This document shows positions 34,242 through 43,743 of a stretch of DNA of 46,035 nt, in pieces. This stretch comes from Ruminococcus sp. (lineage in GTDB: Bacteria; Bacillota; Clostridia; Oscillospirales; Acutalibacteraceae). The stretch is from the NCBI GenBank assembly GCA_017416065.1, contig JAFQDM010000006.1, positions 1-46,035 of the forward strand. Reading direction: 5' to 3'. Every line of letters begins with the position of its first letter. Within the stretch, counting starts at the first letter, position 1. The translations under genes and the position numbers were made by a program. Under the pieces are notes generated by a model. It did no database searches. It was given only the letters and a program-made list of their open reading frames with translations, and was not told where the DNA came from.

Positions 34242-37200
34242 TTACTCCTTGGCGGCTTCAATAATATCGGAGTAAACAGTCTGGATCTGACCCTGAGCAT
34301 CTCTGTACTGAACGTAAGCTTTTGCTACCCAGGTCTGACCTGATGCAACGTTTGACTTAGTCCAGGTGAAGGTGTTTACGGGCTTCAGGTTATCTCCTGA
34401 AGGGATTCTGTCGTAAACATTTGCGTCAGAGGAGCCTGCAACGAAGGTTGCTTCGTTGTAGTTATCCTTATTAACTGCCACGATTCCTGCCTTAACAAAG
34501 GTGTACTGCTCAGGGCAGTACCAGCTGTAGGTAAACACGTTCTTGCCGGCAACTGTTGTGGTGTCAATAGAATCCATACTTACCAGGATCTGATAATCAA
34601 TTGCCTCGTCTTCATCTACAAACACAGCAGTAACTATTGTGTCTGCTGAGGGGAAGAATGTGTACTCTGCATTGTAGCTTCTGATGTTACCCTCTGCGTC
34701 TGTCCAGTAGGCAAACTTCTGACCCATCTCTGCCTCGTTTGCAGTAACTGTTACCGCATTGTTTGCATAGTAGGTACCGGAGCCTGTGCCGCCGTTAACT
34801 GTAACCTCTACGGGCACAAGTGACTTAGTCCACAAAGCTACAACAGTTACATCCTCACCCTTTGCAATAGCAGACTGGATCTCTGCCTCTGTCATACTCC
34901 AACCAGCAAAGACGTATCCTACCTGAGTAGGTGCATCGGGGAAGGTGACTGCATCTGTGGATGCATAATACTGAGAATCCAGAATTCTGTTTGACTTGTC
35001 ATTCTTGAAGGTTACAACCTGCACACCATCAATCATAGTATTGAACATAGCGTTAATCGCATCGTTACCCGAGGAGATAAAGGTATACTCAAAATCAGCA
35101 GAAAGAATAATTCCCGTTGCAGGATTCATCCAACCTACAAAGACTGCATCAGCGGTCTCTTGTGCCACAACTGTGACTTCTGTGCCGAGCGCTATCTTTG
35201 TGTTGCGATATGCAGAGCCCTGCGGACGAGGACTACCGCCGTCAAGTGCAATGGTAAAGCCCGTTCCGCCTACAACTTCAACCTTGAGCCTACCTGTTGC
35301 AGGCAGAGTGGGAGTTGCTGTCTTCTTGTACTGAGCTGTAACCGTTGTATCACCGTTTATATTATCAAAGGGTACGTCCCAGCCTGTGAAGGTGTAGCCA
35401 TCTACAACAGGGGCTTTGGGTGCAACTGCCGCCATACCCGAAGCTACTGTTTGTTCGCTTAAAACCGTTCCGTCAAAGCCTATGAACGTTACCGTATATT
35501 CCTTAGTTGCAGGATCCGATGCATCCTCAACTGTAAGGATCAGAAGGTTAATGTCTCCACGAACATCCGGAATTATATATACTCCGTCAACTGCTTCAAG
35601 AATCTGCATATCATAGATAACAGCATAAATCCTGAAGCCTTCAGACGGTTTTACGGTAAATTCATAATCATCGCCTTGCTCAACAGAAGTGTCGCCTGTT
35701 AGGGTGTAATTCTCGCTTTCATTGTATGAAATCGAGTAGGAAGGTAATTGAGGTGGAATCTCTCTTGTTTCTGTATGAGAAGGATCAATTTTACAGGTTC
35801 TGGTCTCTTCACCTGCCTCAGTTTCTGTAGGTGATTTCGTTACGACCCATTCGCCCCAATCGTGACCGAGAGGATCCGTATTGCGGGTTTCTTCTAAATC
35901 GCAAATATCGCAAACTCTCTTTTGAACTCCTCCCTGTGTACAGGTAGCCTCTGTTTCATTCAGCCAATCACCAAAGGTGTGAACGATGGGCTCTTCTACC
36001 CAATCGAGGTTTTGTGCCGTAACGTTTACTATTTTTTCAGATTCTTCTATAGCGGCATTTACGTTGGATATCCAGGCCGTCTGGCCGTTATAATCCACCT
36101 TCAGCCACTTCTCATTCTGTATCTCTCCAAGATACTCAAACCTGTCGCCGTTAAAGCCGTTGCCTAGTACTGAGTAAGATGTATCGGGACCGCTTCGGAT
36201 GTTAACCTCATAAGATGTAACAACAACGTACTTCGGAACATTTACAAGTGATGAAAGGTTGTTGTTGACAGAGATCCAAGCAACCTGTCCGTTATAATCG
36301 ATCTTATGGAAATTCCCCTGAGCCTCACCAAGATACTCAAAGCTGTCGCCGTTATAAGCTATACCTATGGACGGATAAGAGGTACCGGGACCGCTTCGGA
36401 TGTTAACGTCTGCGTTGACCTGCAAGATCTGAGGCTCGGTCTGCGTAAACGTGTAGCCTTCCAGCCCCAAAGAATCGCTTCCGCCTAGGATCACGTCAAA
36501 TCCGCCGGAATCATTTGCAACAAGAATCACGTTTTCTTTAAGTATTCCGACCACACTTTCAACGTCTAATCCGTCTGCGGATATCTCTGAGTTACTCCAA
36601 AGATTGGAATCTGTTTTCACGATCTCAAAACCGCGTTTGAGCACGATTGTTTCTATCTCTTCTCCGTGACCTTTTACACCTTGAACACGAAGTCGGGACG
36701 TATCTGCAATGTCAATTCCCAGGTAAGCATTGCCCTCTCCTGCTCCGTATATCCAGATATTATTTAGGATCTGAGTTCCCGAACGGCTTTCCCATTTCTC
36801 CCATGTTCTGCCGTTTATCATTATTTTATCTTTGTTTGTTCCGTAATTTTCCAAGCCCTTGTAGCTGTTGGAATCTTCTCTGAGTCCGGTAATATACACG
36901 TTGGGGTTGTTGGAATTATTATTTTCCTCAGGCACGGAAGAACCCGCCGCATAGCTTGAATTCTTAATAGAATCAGCATCTACGGATACATTCATACCTT
37001 CTGCAACATACGCAGAATTAGTGGCAGTTACCTGAATCGTGTCTGAATTAAGGGTTGCATATCCTGTGCTGCCTTTGTATGAGACCTGTGCATAACCGCC
37101 GTCAAAACCGGTCACGTCAAACATCTCGTACTTTCCAACCGTAAAAGCTGCTGAGCCGCCCTTTGTAGCAGAAACACTGAGAGTTGCGTTATTTGTTATG

Positions 37201-38816
37201 TACTGTCCTTCGGTCTTGTTCTTGCCGGAATAATCAACCTTAGGTGCCTTGTCGTTGGTGGGATAAGGAAGTATTCCGTATCCGCAGATCTGCGTGTCAC
37301 TCAAAGAATAGCTTGTAAGGATAACGTGATTGTGTCTGTTGCCCTCAAGAGTATAAACCTTTGAGCCGTCACAATACCTGACAAGACCTATGTGATTGGT
37401 CCAGGCTGTTCCGCCACCGTCCATTTTGAAGAAGATAAGATCTCCGGCCTTGGGAGTGTACGTGCCGCGCTCGTTGTACATATTGAATCTTTTAAGCTGA
37501 TCTGCCCACTGATAACAGGAGCACTCACGCCAGATATAGGTTTTGTTGCCTATATTGTTTCTGCAGGATTGAGCATGGGTGGAGTGATTTGCTGTGCGCG
37601 ACTGATAGATCGCCCAGGAGCAAAAAGATGCACACCATGCCATTTTGTATCCACTGCTGTCTGCATCACCGTAGTTGTATACATACTCTGTAGTTTTGTT
37701 AGTGGTATATTGGTCATAAGTGTTATAAAGTCCGCTGTAGGGATTGCTTGCAGTTCCCTCGTAGTATCCAAGCTGAGAAAGTCCTGCGGCAAGGGTATCT
37801 GTTACACCGTCACCGGTCAGACCGATGCTTGTAACGTGGGTATAGTACTTGCTGTTCAGGTAAGTAGAGGCAGGGGCATTCGCTCCCGTTCGGTAAACAA
37901 GAGGTTGGGTCTGGAACTTTTCATTTCCTGTGTAGCCGTTATATCCGCCGTTTTTAATGATGCTGGGATAATCAACGTAAGAAACATTAAGGTCTACGAT
38001 CGCTCCGCCGTCACCATAATAAATTCCGTCGATCTTGCCTGCACCCGTGTACTGCCAAATGGTAACGTTATCATCGCAGAGAGAAAGCTTTTCTCTCTTG
38101 CTGTGGTCGATGCTTCCTGCATCGGCAGGTCCCGTACCTGCATAGATCTGCTTATCTCCCGACCTTGGATAAGAGGCAAGCCAAAGGTCGTAATCCTGCA
38201 CGTTCTCCATACCGATCTTGGCCTCGTAGTACCATGCATATGAATATACCATAGGATAGTAACCGTTAGCATCCAGAATATCGCAGAAAGTCTTGCAGGC
38301 GCTGCCCGCAAAACTGCCGATATCATAAATATCATTGCCGGAAACATTGGGGTCATCCGTAGTATCACCGTCTTCTGCATCAAACACAATCGGGAAGGAA
38401 AAAACTCCGGGATACTTGTTAAGCTCGTTAACAACCATCTCAGCTTCTCCCTTGACTGCATCAAGGGTCTGAGCATAGCTGAAGAAATACGCTCCAAGCT
38501 GAATGCCGTACTTTTGTGCCTCACGGACATTTCGCTCAAACTGCTCGTCCAACTCGTAATTTGGGGTGTTCTTCAAATGATGGAAAACTCTCACTATGGC
38601 AAACTCAACCCCTGCATCCTTAACCTTTGCCCAGTCTATCTCCTGATTCCAGGAAGAAACGTCGATACCCACCATAGGCACGCTCAGTCTTTCGGTTGCA
38701 TTGGGAGCCTGAAGGCTTGCAGAGTCAATGCTTGCCGCACTAACTGCAGGGAGTGCGCAAACAGATAAAATCATACTGAGAAGCATCACTATGCCGATAA
38801 ATCTTTTCCACTTCAT
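34242..38816 (-). CDS. Secreted bifunctional cell-wall hydrolase: GH25 muramidase plus CHAP, SH3b and InlB-type repeats
   Basis: 1,524 residues. Signal peptide 1-27. A GH25 domain at about 46-280 starts VGIDVSSWNQEIDWAKVKDAG and has PIVFDAEDGD with the acidic pair, plus WQYTGAGKIDGI and DLNVSY. A CHAP amidase/peptidase domain at about 385-510 has Cys in YKMAWCASFCSWAIY, GDLIFF, His in TNHIGLV and YTLEGNR. A linker with YITG-type text follows, then two SH3b domains (about 797-925: ADVNIRSGPGTSYPSIG and YEVNIRSGPDTSYSVLG). Cys-rich motifs (CTQGGVQKRVCDIC), InlB B-repeats (about 1110-1340: GYTFTGWDVPF, GYVFAGWSM) and a C-terminal Ig-like domain complete it. It should cleave both glycan and peptide in peptidoglycan outside the cell. 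AGGGG lies 7 nt upstream of the ATG. It has its own promoter. Confidence 0.92.
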   Translation of the reverse strand: MKWKRFIGIVMLLSMILSVCALPAVSAASIDSASLQAPNATERLSVPMVGIDVSSWNQEIDWAKVKDAGVEFAIVRVFHHLKNTPNYELDEQFERNVREAQKYGIQLGAYFFSYAQTLDAVKGEAEMVVNELNKYPGVFSFPIVFDAEDGDTTDDPNVSGNDIYDIGSFAGSACKTFCDILDANGYYPMVYSYAWYYEAKIGMENVQDYDLWLASYPRSGDKQIYAGTGPADAGSIDHSKREKLSLCDDNVTIWQYTGAGKIDGIYYGDGGAIVDLNVSYVDYPSIIKNGGYNGYTGNEKFQTQPLVYRTGANAPASTYLNSKYYTHVTSIGLTGDGVTDTLAAGLSQLGYYEGTASNPYSGLYNTYDQYTTNKTTEYVYNYGDADSSGYKMAWCASFCSWAIYQSRTANHSTHAQSCRNNIGNKTYIWRECSCYQWADQLKRFNMYNERGTYTPKAGDLIFFKMDGGGTAWTNHIGLVRYCDGSKVYTLEGNRHNHVILTSYSLSDTQICGYGILPYPTNDKAPKVDYSGKNKTEGQYITNNATLSVSATKGGSAAFTVGKYEMFDVTGFDGGYAQVSYKGSTGYATLNSDTIQVTATNSAYVAEGMNVSVDADSIKNSSYAAGSSVPEENNNSNNPNVYITGLREDSNSYKGLENYGTNKDKIMINGRTWEKWESRSGTQILNNIWIYGAGEGNAYLGIDIADTSRLRVQGVKGHGEEIETIVLKRGFEIVKTDSNLWSNSEISADGLDVESVVGILKENVILVANDSGGFDVILGGSDSLGLEGYTFTQTEPQILQVNADVNIRSGPGTSYPSIGIAYNGDSFEYLGEAQGNFHKIDYNGQVAWISVNNNLSSLVNVPKYVVVTSYEVNIRSGPDTSYSVLGNGFNGDRFEYLGEIQNEKWLKVDYNGQTAWISNVNAAIEESEKIVNVTAQNLDWVEEPIVHTFGDWLNETEATCTQGGVQKRVCDICDLEETRNTDPLGHDWGEWVVTKSPTETEAGEETRTCKIDPSHTETREIPPQLPSYSISYNESENYTLTGDTSVEQGDDYEFTVKPSEGFRIYAVIYDMQILEAVDGVYIIPDVRGDINLLILTVEDASDPATKEYTVTFIGFDGTVLSEQTVASGMAAVAPKAPVVDGYTFTGWDVPFDNINGDTTVTAQYKKTATPTLPATGRLKVEVVGGTGFTIALDGGSPRPQGSAYRNTKIALGTEVTVVAQETADAVFVGWMNPATGIILSADFEYTFISSGNDAINAMFNTMIDGVQVVTFKNDKSNRILDSQYYASTDAVTFPDAPTQVGYVFAGWSMTEAEIQSAIAKGEDVTVVALWTKSLVPVEVTVNGGTGSGTYYANNAVTVTANEAEMGQKFAYWTDAEGNIRSYNAEYTFFPSADTIVTAVFVDEDEAIDYQILVSMDSIDTTTVAGKNVFTYSWYCPEQYTFVKAGIVAVNKDNYNEATFVAGSSDANVYDRIPSGDNLKPVNTFTWTKSNVASGQTWVAKAYVQYRDAQGQIQTVYSDIIEAAKE

Positions 38817-38870
38817 AATTCTCGCCCCTTTAATTTTACTAAATATTATTTAGATAAACTTTATAATGCA

Positions 38871-38899
38871 ATATTAACAAAATTCATTGCGCTCGTCAA
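38871..38899 (-). promoter_or_regulatory. Promoter of the GH25-CHAP hydrolase gene
   Basis: TTGACG (38899-38894), a 17-bp spacer and TAATAT (38876-38871) on the minus strand. Between this and the plus-strand promoter at 39107 the AT-rich gap (about 200 bp) shows no ORF or other recognisable element. Confidence 0.8.
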
Positions 38900-39106
38900 C
38901 AACTTTTAAGCAGAAAGCTAAGCAATCATCAATTCAACCTCTTTTCAAATCTTCAGAATCATTTATTAATAAAAAGCAATTCATACAATGAAAAATGCGC
39001 AGTCGAAGCAATACACTAAAAAACATACTTAATGAGCTTATATATAGGATTTTGTTAGCACATTTATTTAATCCTAAGCATCTCAAAAAAACAACTATAA
39101 ATCTTA

Positions 39107-39135
39107 TTGTAAAAAGACAAATAAGGTGATAAAAT
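39107..39135 (+). promoter_or_regulatory. Promoter of the PAP2 phosphatase gene
   Basis: TTGTAA (39107-39112), a 17-bp spacer and TAAAAT (39130-39135) on the plus strand. Confidence 0.65.
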
Positions 39136-39155
39136 AAACGAAGGAGTGAATAAGT

Positions 39156-39650
39156 ATGAATGACAAACTCTACATAAAAATGCTTAATATAATAAATAGT
39201 AACAGGGTAGCATTTACAATACTAGGTGTTATGTATAAATGGCTTCCTTTGCTTGTGTTTTTGTGCTACCCCGTAATGCTTACACTCAAAGGATTGCAGG
39301 GATTTGACAAAAGCTTTTGGCTTTTGCTGTGTGTGCCTGCAGGAGTGCTTGTGCTGGTAACTGTGTTGAGAAAGCTTTTTAAACGGCAAAGACCCTATGA
39401 AATATTCAGCACTCCTCCCCTTTTTGAGCGCGAAGGCAAGGGAGACTCCTTCCCAAGCAGACACACGGCATCTGCTTTCATTATTGCCATGGGCGGATTT
39501 TTGCTGAGCATTTGGCTCGGTACTGCCCTGCTTATAACTGCGGCTATGATCGGAGCTGCAAGGGTGCTTGCAGGTGTGCACTATATCTCTGACGTATTGG
39601 CAGGCGCAGTGCTGGCAGTTGCTGCAGGGAGCTTATTCTTTATCATTTAA
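39156..39650 (+). CDS. Membrane PAP2-family phosphatase
   Basis: 164 residues with about five membrane helices. The three PAP2 phosphatase motifs are present: KLFKRQRPYE, PSRHTASAF and RVLAGVHYISDVLAG (histidine in motifs 2 and 3). Likely substrates are undecaprenyl pyrophosphate or phosphatidylglycerol phosphate; the sequence alone does not decide. GAAGGAG lies 9 nt before the ATG. Single-gene unit with a promoter and terminator. Confidence 0.92.
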   Translation: MNDKLYIKMLNIINSNRVAFTILGVMYKWLPLLVFLCYPVMLTLKGLQGFDKSFWLLLCVPAGVLVLVTVLRKLFKRQRPYEIFSTPPLFEREGKGDSFPSRHTASAFIIAMGGFLLSIWLGTALLITAAMIGAARVLAGVHYISDVLAGAVLAVAAGSLFFII

Positions 39651-39655
39651 AGCAA

Positions 39656-39700
39656 AGATCACCGTACAATGTATGCTGTACATTGCACGGTGATCTGTTT
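39656..39700. terminator. Shared terminator between PAP2 and tcdA genes
   Basis: Long stem AGATCACCGT...ACGGTGATCT with inner pairing of ACAATGTA/TGTACATTG, then GTTTTTATT on the plus strand. On the minus strand the flank is TTTGCTTTAAA. It sits between convergent genes. Confidence 0.83.
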
Positions 39701-39706
39701 TTATTA

Positions 39707-40408
39707 TTAGGTTTTTGCCAGATCCTTGATAACCTCTGAGGCTATGACAAGTCCTGCCACGGAAGGCACAAAAGCTACGCTTGCCACAGTAGGCTTGCCT
39801 GCCGAATCCATAGGACAAGCAGGGGTTGTGGGAATCTCTTTTGAATATACTGTTTTAATATGAGTGATACCCTTTTCTCTGAGAAGTCTGCGCATGGTAC
39901 GCGCCAAAGGGCACACGCTGGTCTTCTGAAGATCGGCTACCTCCACCTGAGTCGGGTCAAGCTTGTTGCCAAAGCCCATACTGCTGATAATGGGGATATT
40001 CAAAGCTTTTGCGCGGACACAAAGCTCTACTTTGGCAGGTACCGTGTCTATGGCATCTATAATGTAGTCGTAAACGGAAAGATCTATGCTGTCTGCATTT
40101 TCGGGCAGATAGAAAACTTCAAAGCAATTAACCTCAGCCGTGGGATTTATCTGCAGAGTGCGTTCCTTAATAACCTGTACCTTGCTTTTGCCCACGGTGG
40201 ATTCAAGAGCTATTATCTGACGGTTAAGGTTGCTTTTGGAAACAAGGTCAGGGTCCACAACGTCTATTCTGCCCACACCGCTTCTGGCAAGCGCCTCAAC
40301 AGCATAGCCACCAACACCGCCAACACCAAAAACAATTACTTTTGAACTTTTGAGTTTCTCCATTGCATCAGCACCAAACAGTGCCTGAGTACGGATGAAT
40401 CTGTCCAT
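39707..40408 (-). CDS. tcdA: tRNA threonylcarbamoyladenosine dehydratase TcdA (ThiF/E1-like)
   Basis: 233 residues. The E1-like Rossmann core is VIVFGVGGVGGYAVEALARSGVG, DPDLVSKSNLNRQ (ATP/Mg and Arg), DYIIDAIDTVPAK and SMGFGNKLDPTQV. CPLARTMRRLLREKG and CPMDSAG in the C-terminal half are characteristic of TcdA/CsdL. It cyclises t6A to ct6A at position 37 of ANN-decoding tRNAs. It starts 14 nt after the PfkB kinase gene and is probably in its operon. Confidence 0.93.
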   Translation of the reverse strand: MDRFIRTQALFGADAMEKLKSSKVIVFGVGGVGGYAVEALARSGVGRIDVVDPDLVSKSNLNRQIIALESTVGKSKVQVIKERTLQINPTAEVNCFEVFYLPENADSIDLSVYDYIIDAIDTVPAKVELCVRAKALNIPIISSMGFGNKLDPTQVEVADLQKTSVCPLARTMRRLLREKGITHIKTVYSKEIPTTPACPMDSAGKPTVASVAFVPSVAGLVIASEVIKDLAKT

Positions 40409-40422
40409 ATTACAAACACACC

Positions 40423-41322
40423 TTACTTTTCCATAAGTTTAAGAAGCTCTTCTTCGCTTATAAATCCCTTGCTTGCTCCGTTTTCTCCTATCTTATAGGA
40501 TGCAAAGCACACCGCATATTGCAAAGATCTGAGTGCATCGTGAGTTTTTGCAAAAAAATGCACAAAAGCAGAATACAAGCTGTCACCTGCGCCTACGGTA
40601 TTCACTACGGGTCTGGTATACACAGCAGGCACGAGGGTTAAACTCTCAGTCTCTCTTGTGTAGAGCATAGCGCCCTTATCCCCCATACCCACAACGATGA
40701 TCTTCGCAGAGTAAGCACCGGCAAGCTCTCTTATAAACTCCTCTTCTTTGCCAATAATATTTTCGTTACTGAGAAAGAGAATATCCGCCGCTTTCATAAA
40801 TCTGCTGTTGTACTCATCGTAAACATCCCAAAGACAATGAACGTCAGTGGCAATGGGCACACCTGCTTCTTTTGCCGCAGGAATAAGCGCTGCAGCGTAG
40901 TTTATATTACATAGGCAGGCAATATCACAATCCTTGAGGGCTTCCTTGAAGCTTTGCACATCATATGACTGCTCCTGATTATCTGCAAGATCTGTGATGA
41001 TATACCGTTTGCCCGTTGCATCAAACAGCACCACAGACTGGGCTGTGGCTTTATTCTGAGCAAGAACGTAATTCACAGGGATTCCCCTTGAGGAAAGCTC
41101 TGACTTGATTATCTGCGCAGGAGCATCATTACCGCAAAGCGAACACAGGCTTACGTCATCACCCAAGGTCTTCAGCGCCAAAGAGACGTTGTATCCAACT
41201 CCACCGGGAGAAGTGTTGATACCAAAAAATTTATAGTCAACGGGTCGGTAAGTTATCGGAAACTCTTCAACAGGGGCCGAAGTTTCCATATTCACAAGTC
41301 CGCAAACAAGGATTTTGCTCAT
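40423..41322 (-). CDS. PfkB-family carbohydrate/nucleoside kinase
   Basis: 299 residues. The ribokinase fold is indicated by SPGGVGYNVSLALKTLG near the N-terminus and VNTVGAGDSLYSAFVHFF near residue 245 (catalytic Asp of the GAGD motif). The substrate cannot be read from the sequence; pseudouridine, ribose and fructose kinases all look like this. ATG at 41322 has GGTGAT upstream; an upstream in-frame ATG is less well placed. Consensus promoter upstream. It is divergent from the EIIC-like transporter, which hints at a shared substrate. Confidence 0.9.
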   Translation of the reverse strand: MSKILVCGLVNMETSAPVEEFPITYRPVDYKFFGINTSPGGVGYNVSLALKTLGDDVSLCSLCGNDAPAQIIKSELSSRGIPVNYVLAQNKATAQSVVLFDATGKRYIITDLADNQEQSYDVQSFKEALKDCDIACLCNINYAAALIPAAKEAGVPIATDVHCLWDVYDEYNSRFMKAADILFLSNENIIGKEEEFIRELAGAYSAKIIVVGMGDKGAMLYTRETESLTLVPAVYTRPVVNTVGAGDSLYSAFVHFFAKTHDALRSLQYAVCFASYKIGENGASKGFISEEELLKLMEK

Positions 41323-41348
41323 ATTATCACCACACATAATTTTTATAA

Positions 41349-41377
41349 ATTATATTACTTTTTTCTTCCATCGTCAA
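41349..41377 (-). promoter_or_regulatory. Promoter of the PfkB kinase-tcdA operon
   Basis: TTGACG (41377-41372), a 17-bp spacer and TATAAT (41354-41349) on the minus strand. Confidence 0.85.
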
Positions 41378-41441
41378 CTTTTGTTTCCTGCAATAAATGC
41401 ACAACACGGGGTAAATAATAGTGAAGTGCAAAGGAGTGAGA

Positions 41442-42590
41442 ATGATGAAAGAATATAAACATACCAAAGCCAAAGAAGCAAGTCTGAAATCTGAGGATAA
41501 GAATGAGCTTGGTGCAAAGCTCTCTGCCCCCGTAATACTTGCAAGTGTTATACTTTTGTCACTTGCTTACATCACAGATATCATATACACAAAAAACACA
41601 GTCTCTGCAGTAGGTGAAACATTTATCATCTCCCGATTTCTGCTTGAAGCAGGGAATCTGCTACAAAAGCTTATATTTCCCCTGATAAGTACAGGCATTG
41701 CCGCAGTCTACGGAGGTTTGGGAGCAATTCCCGGAGGTTTGCTTGGAGGAATGCTTGCGGGGATTGGTTCGACCTATGAAAGTGCAAATGCCAATGCTAC
41801 AAGTGTTTCCGGGGTATTCTGCAGCTTGCTTGCAGGATTTATTGCAGGATCGTGCACAAGATCAGCTCTGAAAATCTTTCGCAGACACAGCCAAAAGGAT
41901 GAGGTCACTCCATTTATATTTGTCCCTGCGTTCTCATTGATTATAACGCTTTTTGCTGTATTACTTCTGAACACAGTCTCGGGATATATAAACTACCTTG
42001 CTTGTACTCTTGCAGGACTTGCAGGCAAAACAAACCCATTGGCAGTATCTGTGATCCTGGGAATATTTATGACCGCAGATGCAGGCGGACCACTCTATCT
42101 TGCAGGTTACACCTTCGGGGTGGCATCTATCTCCACAGGAAACCCTGAATATATGGCAATAGTGATAGCGGCAGGTGCAATTCCACCTCTAACCATGGGG
42201 CTGTACACAATTGCTTACAAAGAAAGAACACAAGGATATGAGAAAGCACTTGGAATTGCAGGGATAGGCGGGGGACTTTTGGGGCTTCCGCAGTCAGCCC
42301 TTGTCTTCTACACCAAAAAGACCTACAGGTTTATACTTGCTTGCATACCCGGTGGGATACTTGCAGGGATGCTCTCCTTATCTCTCAACTGCAGCAGCGA
42401 ATTGCCCGCAGGCGGAATCCTGAGCTTCACAAGCTACGGCAGACCGTTGTTTTTTATATTCGCACTTGCTTGCGGAGCAATGGTGTCCACATTCCTTCTG
42501 AGTCTGACGGACGGATATAATTACATTACCGAAACACAAAACCATAAGGAAGGCCCTGAAGCAGCAGAAAGCCTATCTGTGCAGATATAA
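41442..42590 (+). CDS. Fructose-type PTS EIIC-like membrane protein, stand-alone
   Basis: 382 residues, about nine or ten membrane helices after a hydrophilic N-terminus (1-30). The order of motifs follows fructose-family EIIC: GGLGAIPGGLLGGMLAG, then GVFCSLLAGFIAGSCTRS, then PLAVSVILGIFMTADAGGPLYLAGYTFG. In typical FruA the last motif reads GGPxNKAA; here NK is replaced. No EIIA (His) or EIIB (Cys) domain is fused or nearby, so PTS phosphorylation of its cargo is doubtful unless supplied in trans. AAGGAG lies 5 nt before the ATG at 41442; an ATG at 41445 is equally possible, and the GTG at 41421 is rejected. Confidence 0.72.
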   Translation: MMKEYKHTKAKEASLKSEDKNELGAKLSAPVILASVILLSLAYITDIIYTKNTVSAVGETFIISRFLLEAGNLLQKLIFPLISTGIAAVYGGLGAIPGGLLGGMLAGIGSTYESANANATSVSGVFCSLLAGFIAGSCTRSALKIFRRHSQKDEVTPFIFVPAFSLIITLFAVLLLNTVSGYINYLACTLAGLAGKTNPLAVSVILGIFMTADAGGPLYLAGYTFGVASISTGNPEYMAIVIAAGAIPPLTMGLYTIAYKERTQGYEKALGIAGIGGGLLGLPQSALVFYTKKTYRFILACIPGGILAGMLSLSLNCSSELPAGGILSFTSYGRPLFFIFALACGAMVSTFLLSLTDGYNYITETQNHKEGPEAAESLSVQI

Positions 42591-42592
42591 AA

Positions 42593-42617
42593 TCAGCCAC
42601 TCCTGTGAGTGGCTGAC
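42593..42617. terminator. Terminator between EIIC-like and mnmA genes
   Basis: TCAGCCACTC, CTGT, GAGTGGCTGA: a perfect 10-bp stem between convergent genes. The T-run is weak on both sides. Confidence 0.65.
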
Positions 42618-42630
42618 ATATTTGCAAATA

Positions 42631-43671
42631 TTAACTTATGATCTTGCCTCCTGCAAGGAGCATCTCACCACTATACAACACTAAAGACTGACCCTGAGTA
42701 ACGGCTCGCTGAGGTGAATCAAACCTGACACACAAGTTTCCTTCTTCATTTACATAAGCAGTACCCTTTTGCTCAGGTTGGTTATAGCGCACTCTTGCCA
42801 TAACCGGCACCTCTTCTTTTATTTCTCCAGCAGAAACAAAATTTACATCTTCTGCTGTAACCAACGAGGAAAACAGATCCTCGCTAAGCCCTAAAGTGAC
42901 GGTGTTGTTAACCATATCCTTTGAGAGCACGTACATTGGCTGAGGAAGCGCCAGCCCCAAGCCTTTGCGCTGACCGCGGGTATAGCACACAGCACCCTTG
43001 TGTTTGCCGAGAACTCTACCGTCCAAATCAAGAAAATCCCCCGGTTCAAGGATTATGCCGCAGTTATCGCGCAGATAGTCATAATAATTCCCGTTTATAA
43101 AGCAAATATCCTGACTGTCACGCTTCAAAGCATTCACAAAGCCTTGCTCTGCAGCAATTCTTCTGACCTCGTCCTTTGACAACCTCCCTACAGGCAAAAG
43201 CAGCTTAGAAAGGATATTCTGAGTAAGATTATAAAGCACGTAGGACTGGTCTTTGGTTTTGTCCAAACCTTTGAGAAGGCAATATCTGTCTGAGTCGGGG
43301 TCGTATTTTACACAGGCGTAATGACCTGTTGCTATATAATCAAAGCCGTTATTCACAGCATAATCATAGACAAAGGGAATCTTTACATAGCGGTTACAGT
43401 CAACACAGGGGTTTGGGGTCTCCCCTGCAAGATACGAGGAGGCAAAGCGGTCTATTACCTCTGCCTTGAACTGCTGCCTGTAATCGGGATAAAGAAAGTC
43501 TATGTTCAGTTTTCTGCACAGCTCCTGCGCATCATAAGCGTCTGTAGAATCAGGCTTGTCGTAAAGACGAAGCATTATCCCCGTTACGTCATAGCCTTCC
43601 TTCAGAAGCAGATAGGCAGCTACTGCGCTGTCTACCCCTCCGCTGAGAGCCACTAATGCTTTTTTCTTCAT
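42631..43671 (-). CDS. mnmA: tRNA-specific 2-thiouridylase MnmA
   Basis: 346 residues. PP-loop ALSGGVDSAVAAYLL (residues 8-22); nucleophile region TPNPCVDCNRYVKI; ATGHYA; second catalytic cysteine in RDSQDICFI; and C-terminal beta domains with YTRGQRKGLG and MARVRYNQPE. It thiolates U34 of the Glu, Gln and Lys tRNAs. The ATG start has its own promoter 35-60 bp upstream and diverges from pnuC. Confidence 0.96.
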   Translation of the reverse strand: MKKKALVALSGGVDSAVAAYLLLKEGYDVTGIMLRLYDKPDSTDAYDAQELCRKLNIDFLYPDYRQQFKAEVIDRFASSYLAGETPNPCVDCNRYVKIPFVYDYAVNNGFDYIATGHYACVKYDPDSDRYCLLKGLDKTKDQSYVLYNLTQNILSKLLLPVGRLSKDEVRRIAAEQGFVNALKRDSQDICFINGNYYDYLRDNCGIILEPGDFLDLDGRVLGKHKGAVCYTRGQRKGLGLALPQPMYVLSKDMVNNTVTLGLSEDLFSSLVTAEDVNFVSAGEIKEEVPVMARVRYNQPEQKGTAYVNEEGNLCVRFDSPQRAVTQGQSLVLYSGEMLLAGGKIIS

Positions 43672-43704
43672 AAGAATCTTCCTTATATACTCATTTGCCT
43701 TTTC

Positions 43705-43733
43705 ATATTATCACAGCAAGGTAAAACCTGCAA
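43705..43733 (-). promoter_or_regulatory. Promoter of mnmA
   Basis: TTGCAG (43733-43728), a 17-bp spacer and TAATAT (43710-43705) on the minus strand. Confidence 0.82.
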
Positions 43734-43743
43734 GTATAATTAT

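Noticed and set aside
37392-38243. A 283-codon plus-strand ORF opposite the GH25-CHAP hydrolase gene
   Set aside because: It lies entirely inside the hydrolase reading frame, whose GH25 and CHAP motifs are clear; the antisense product shows no recognisable domain.
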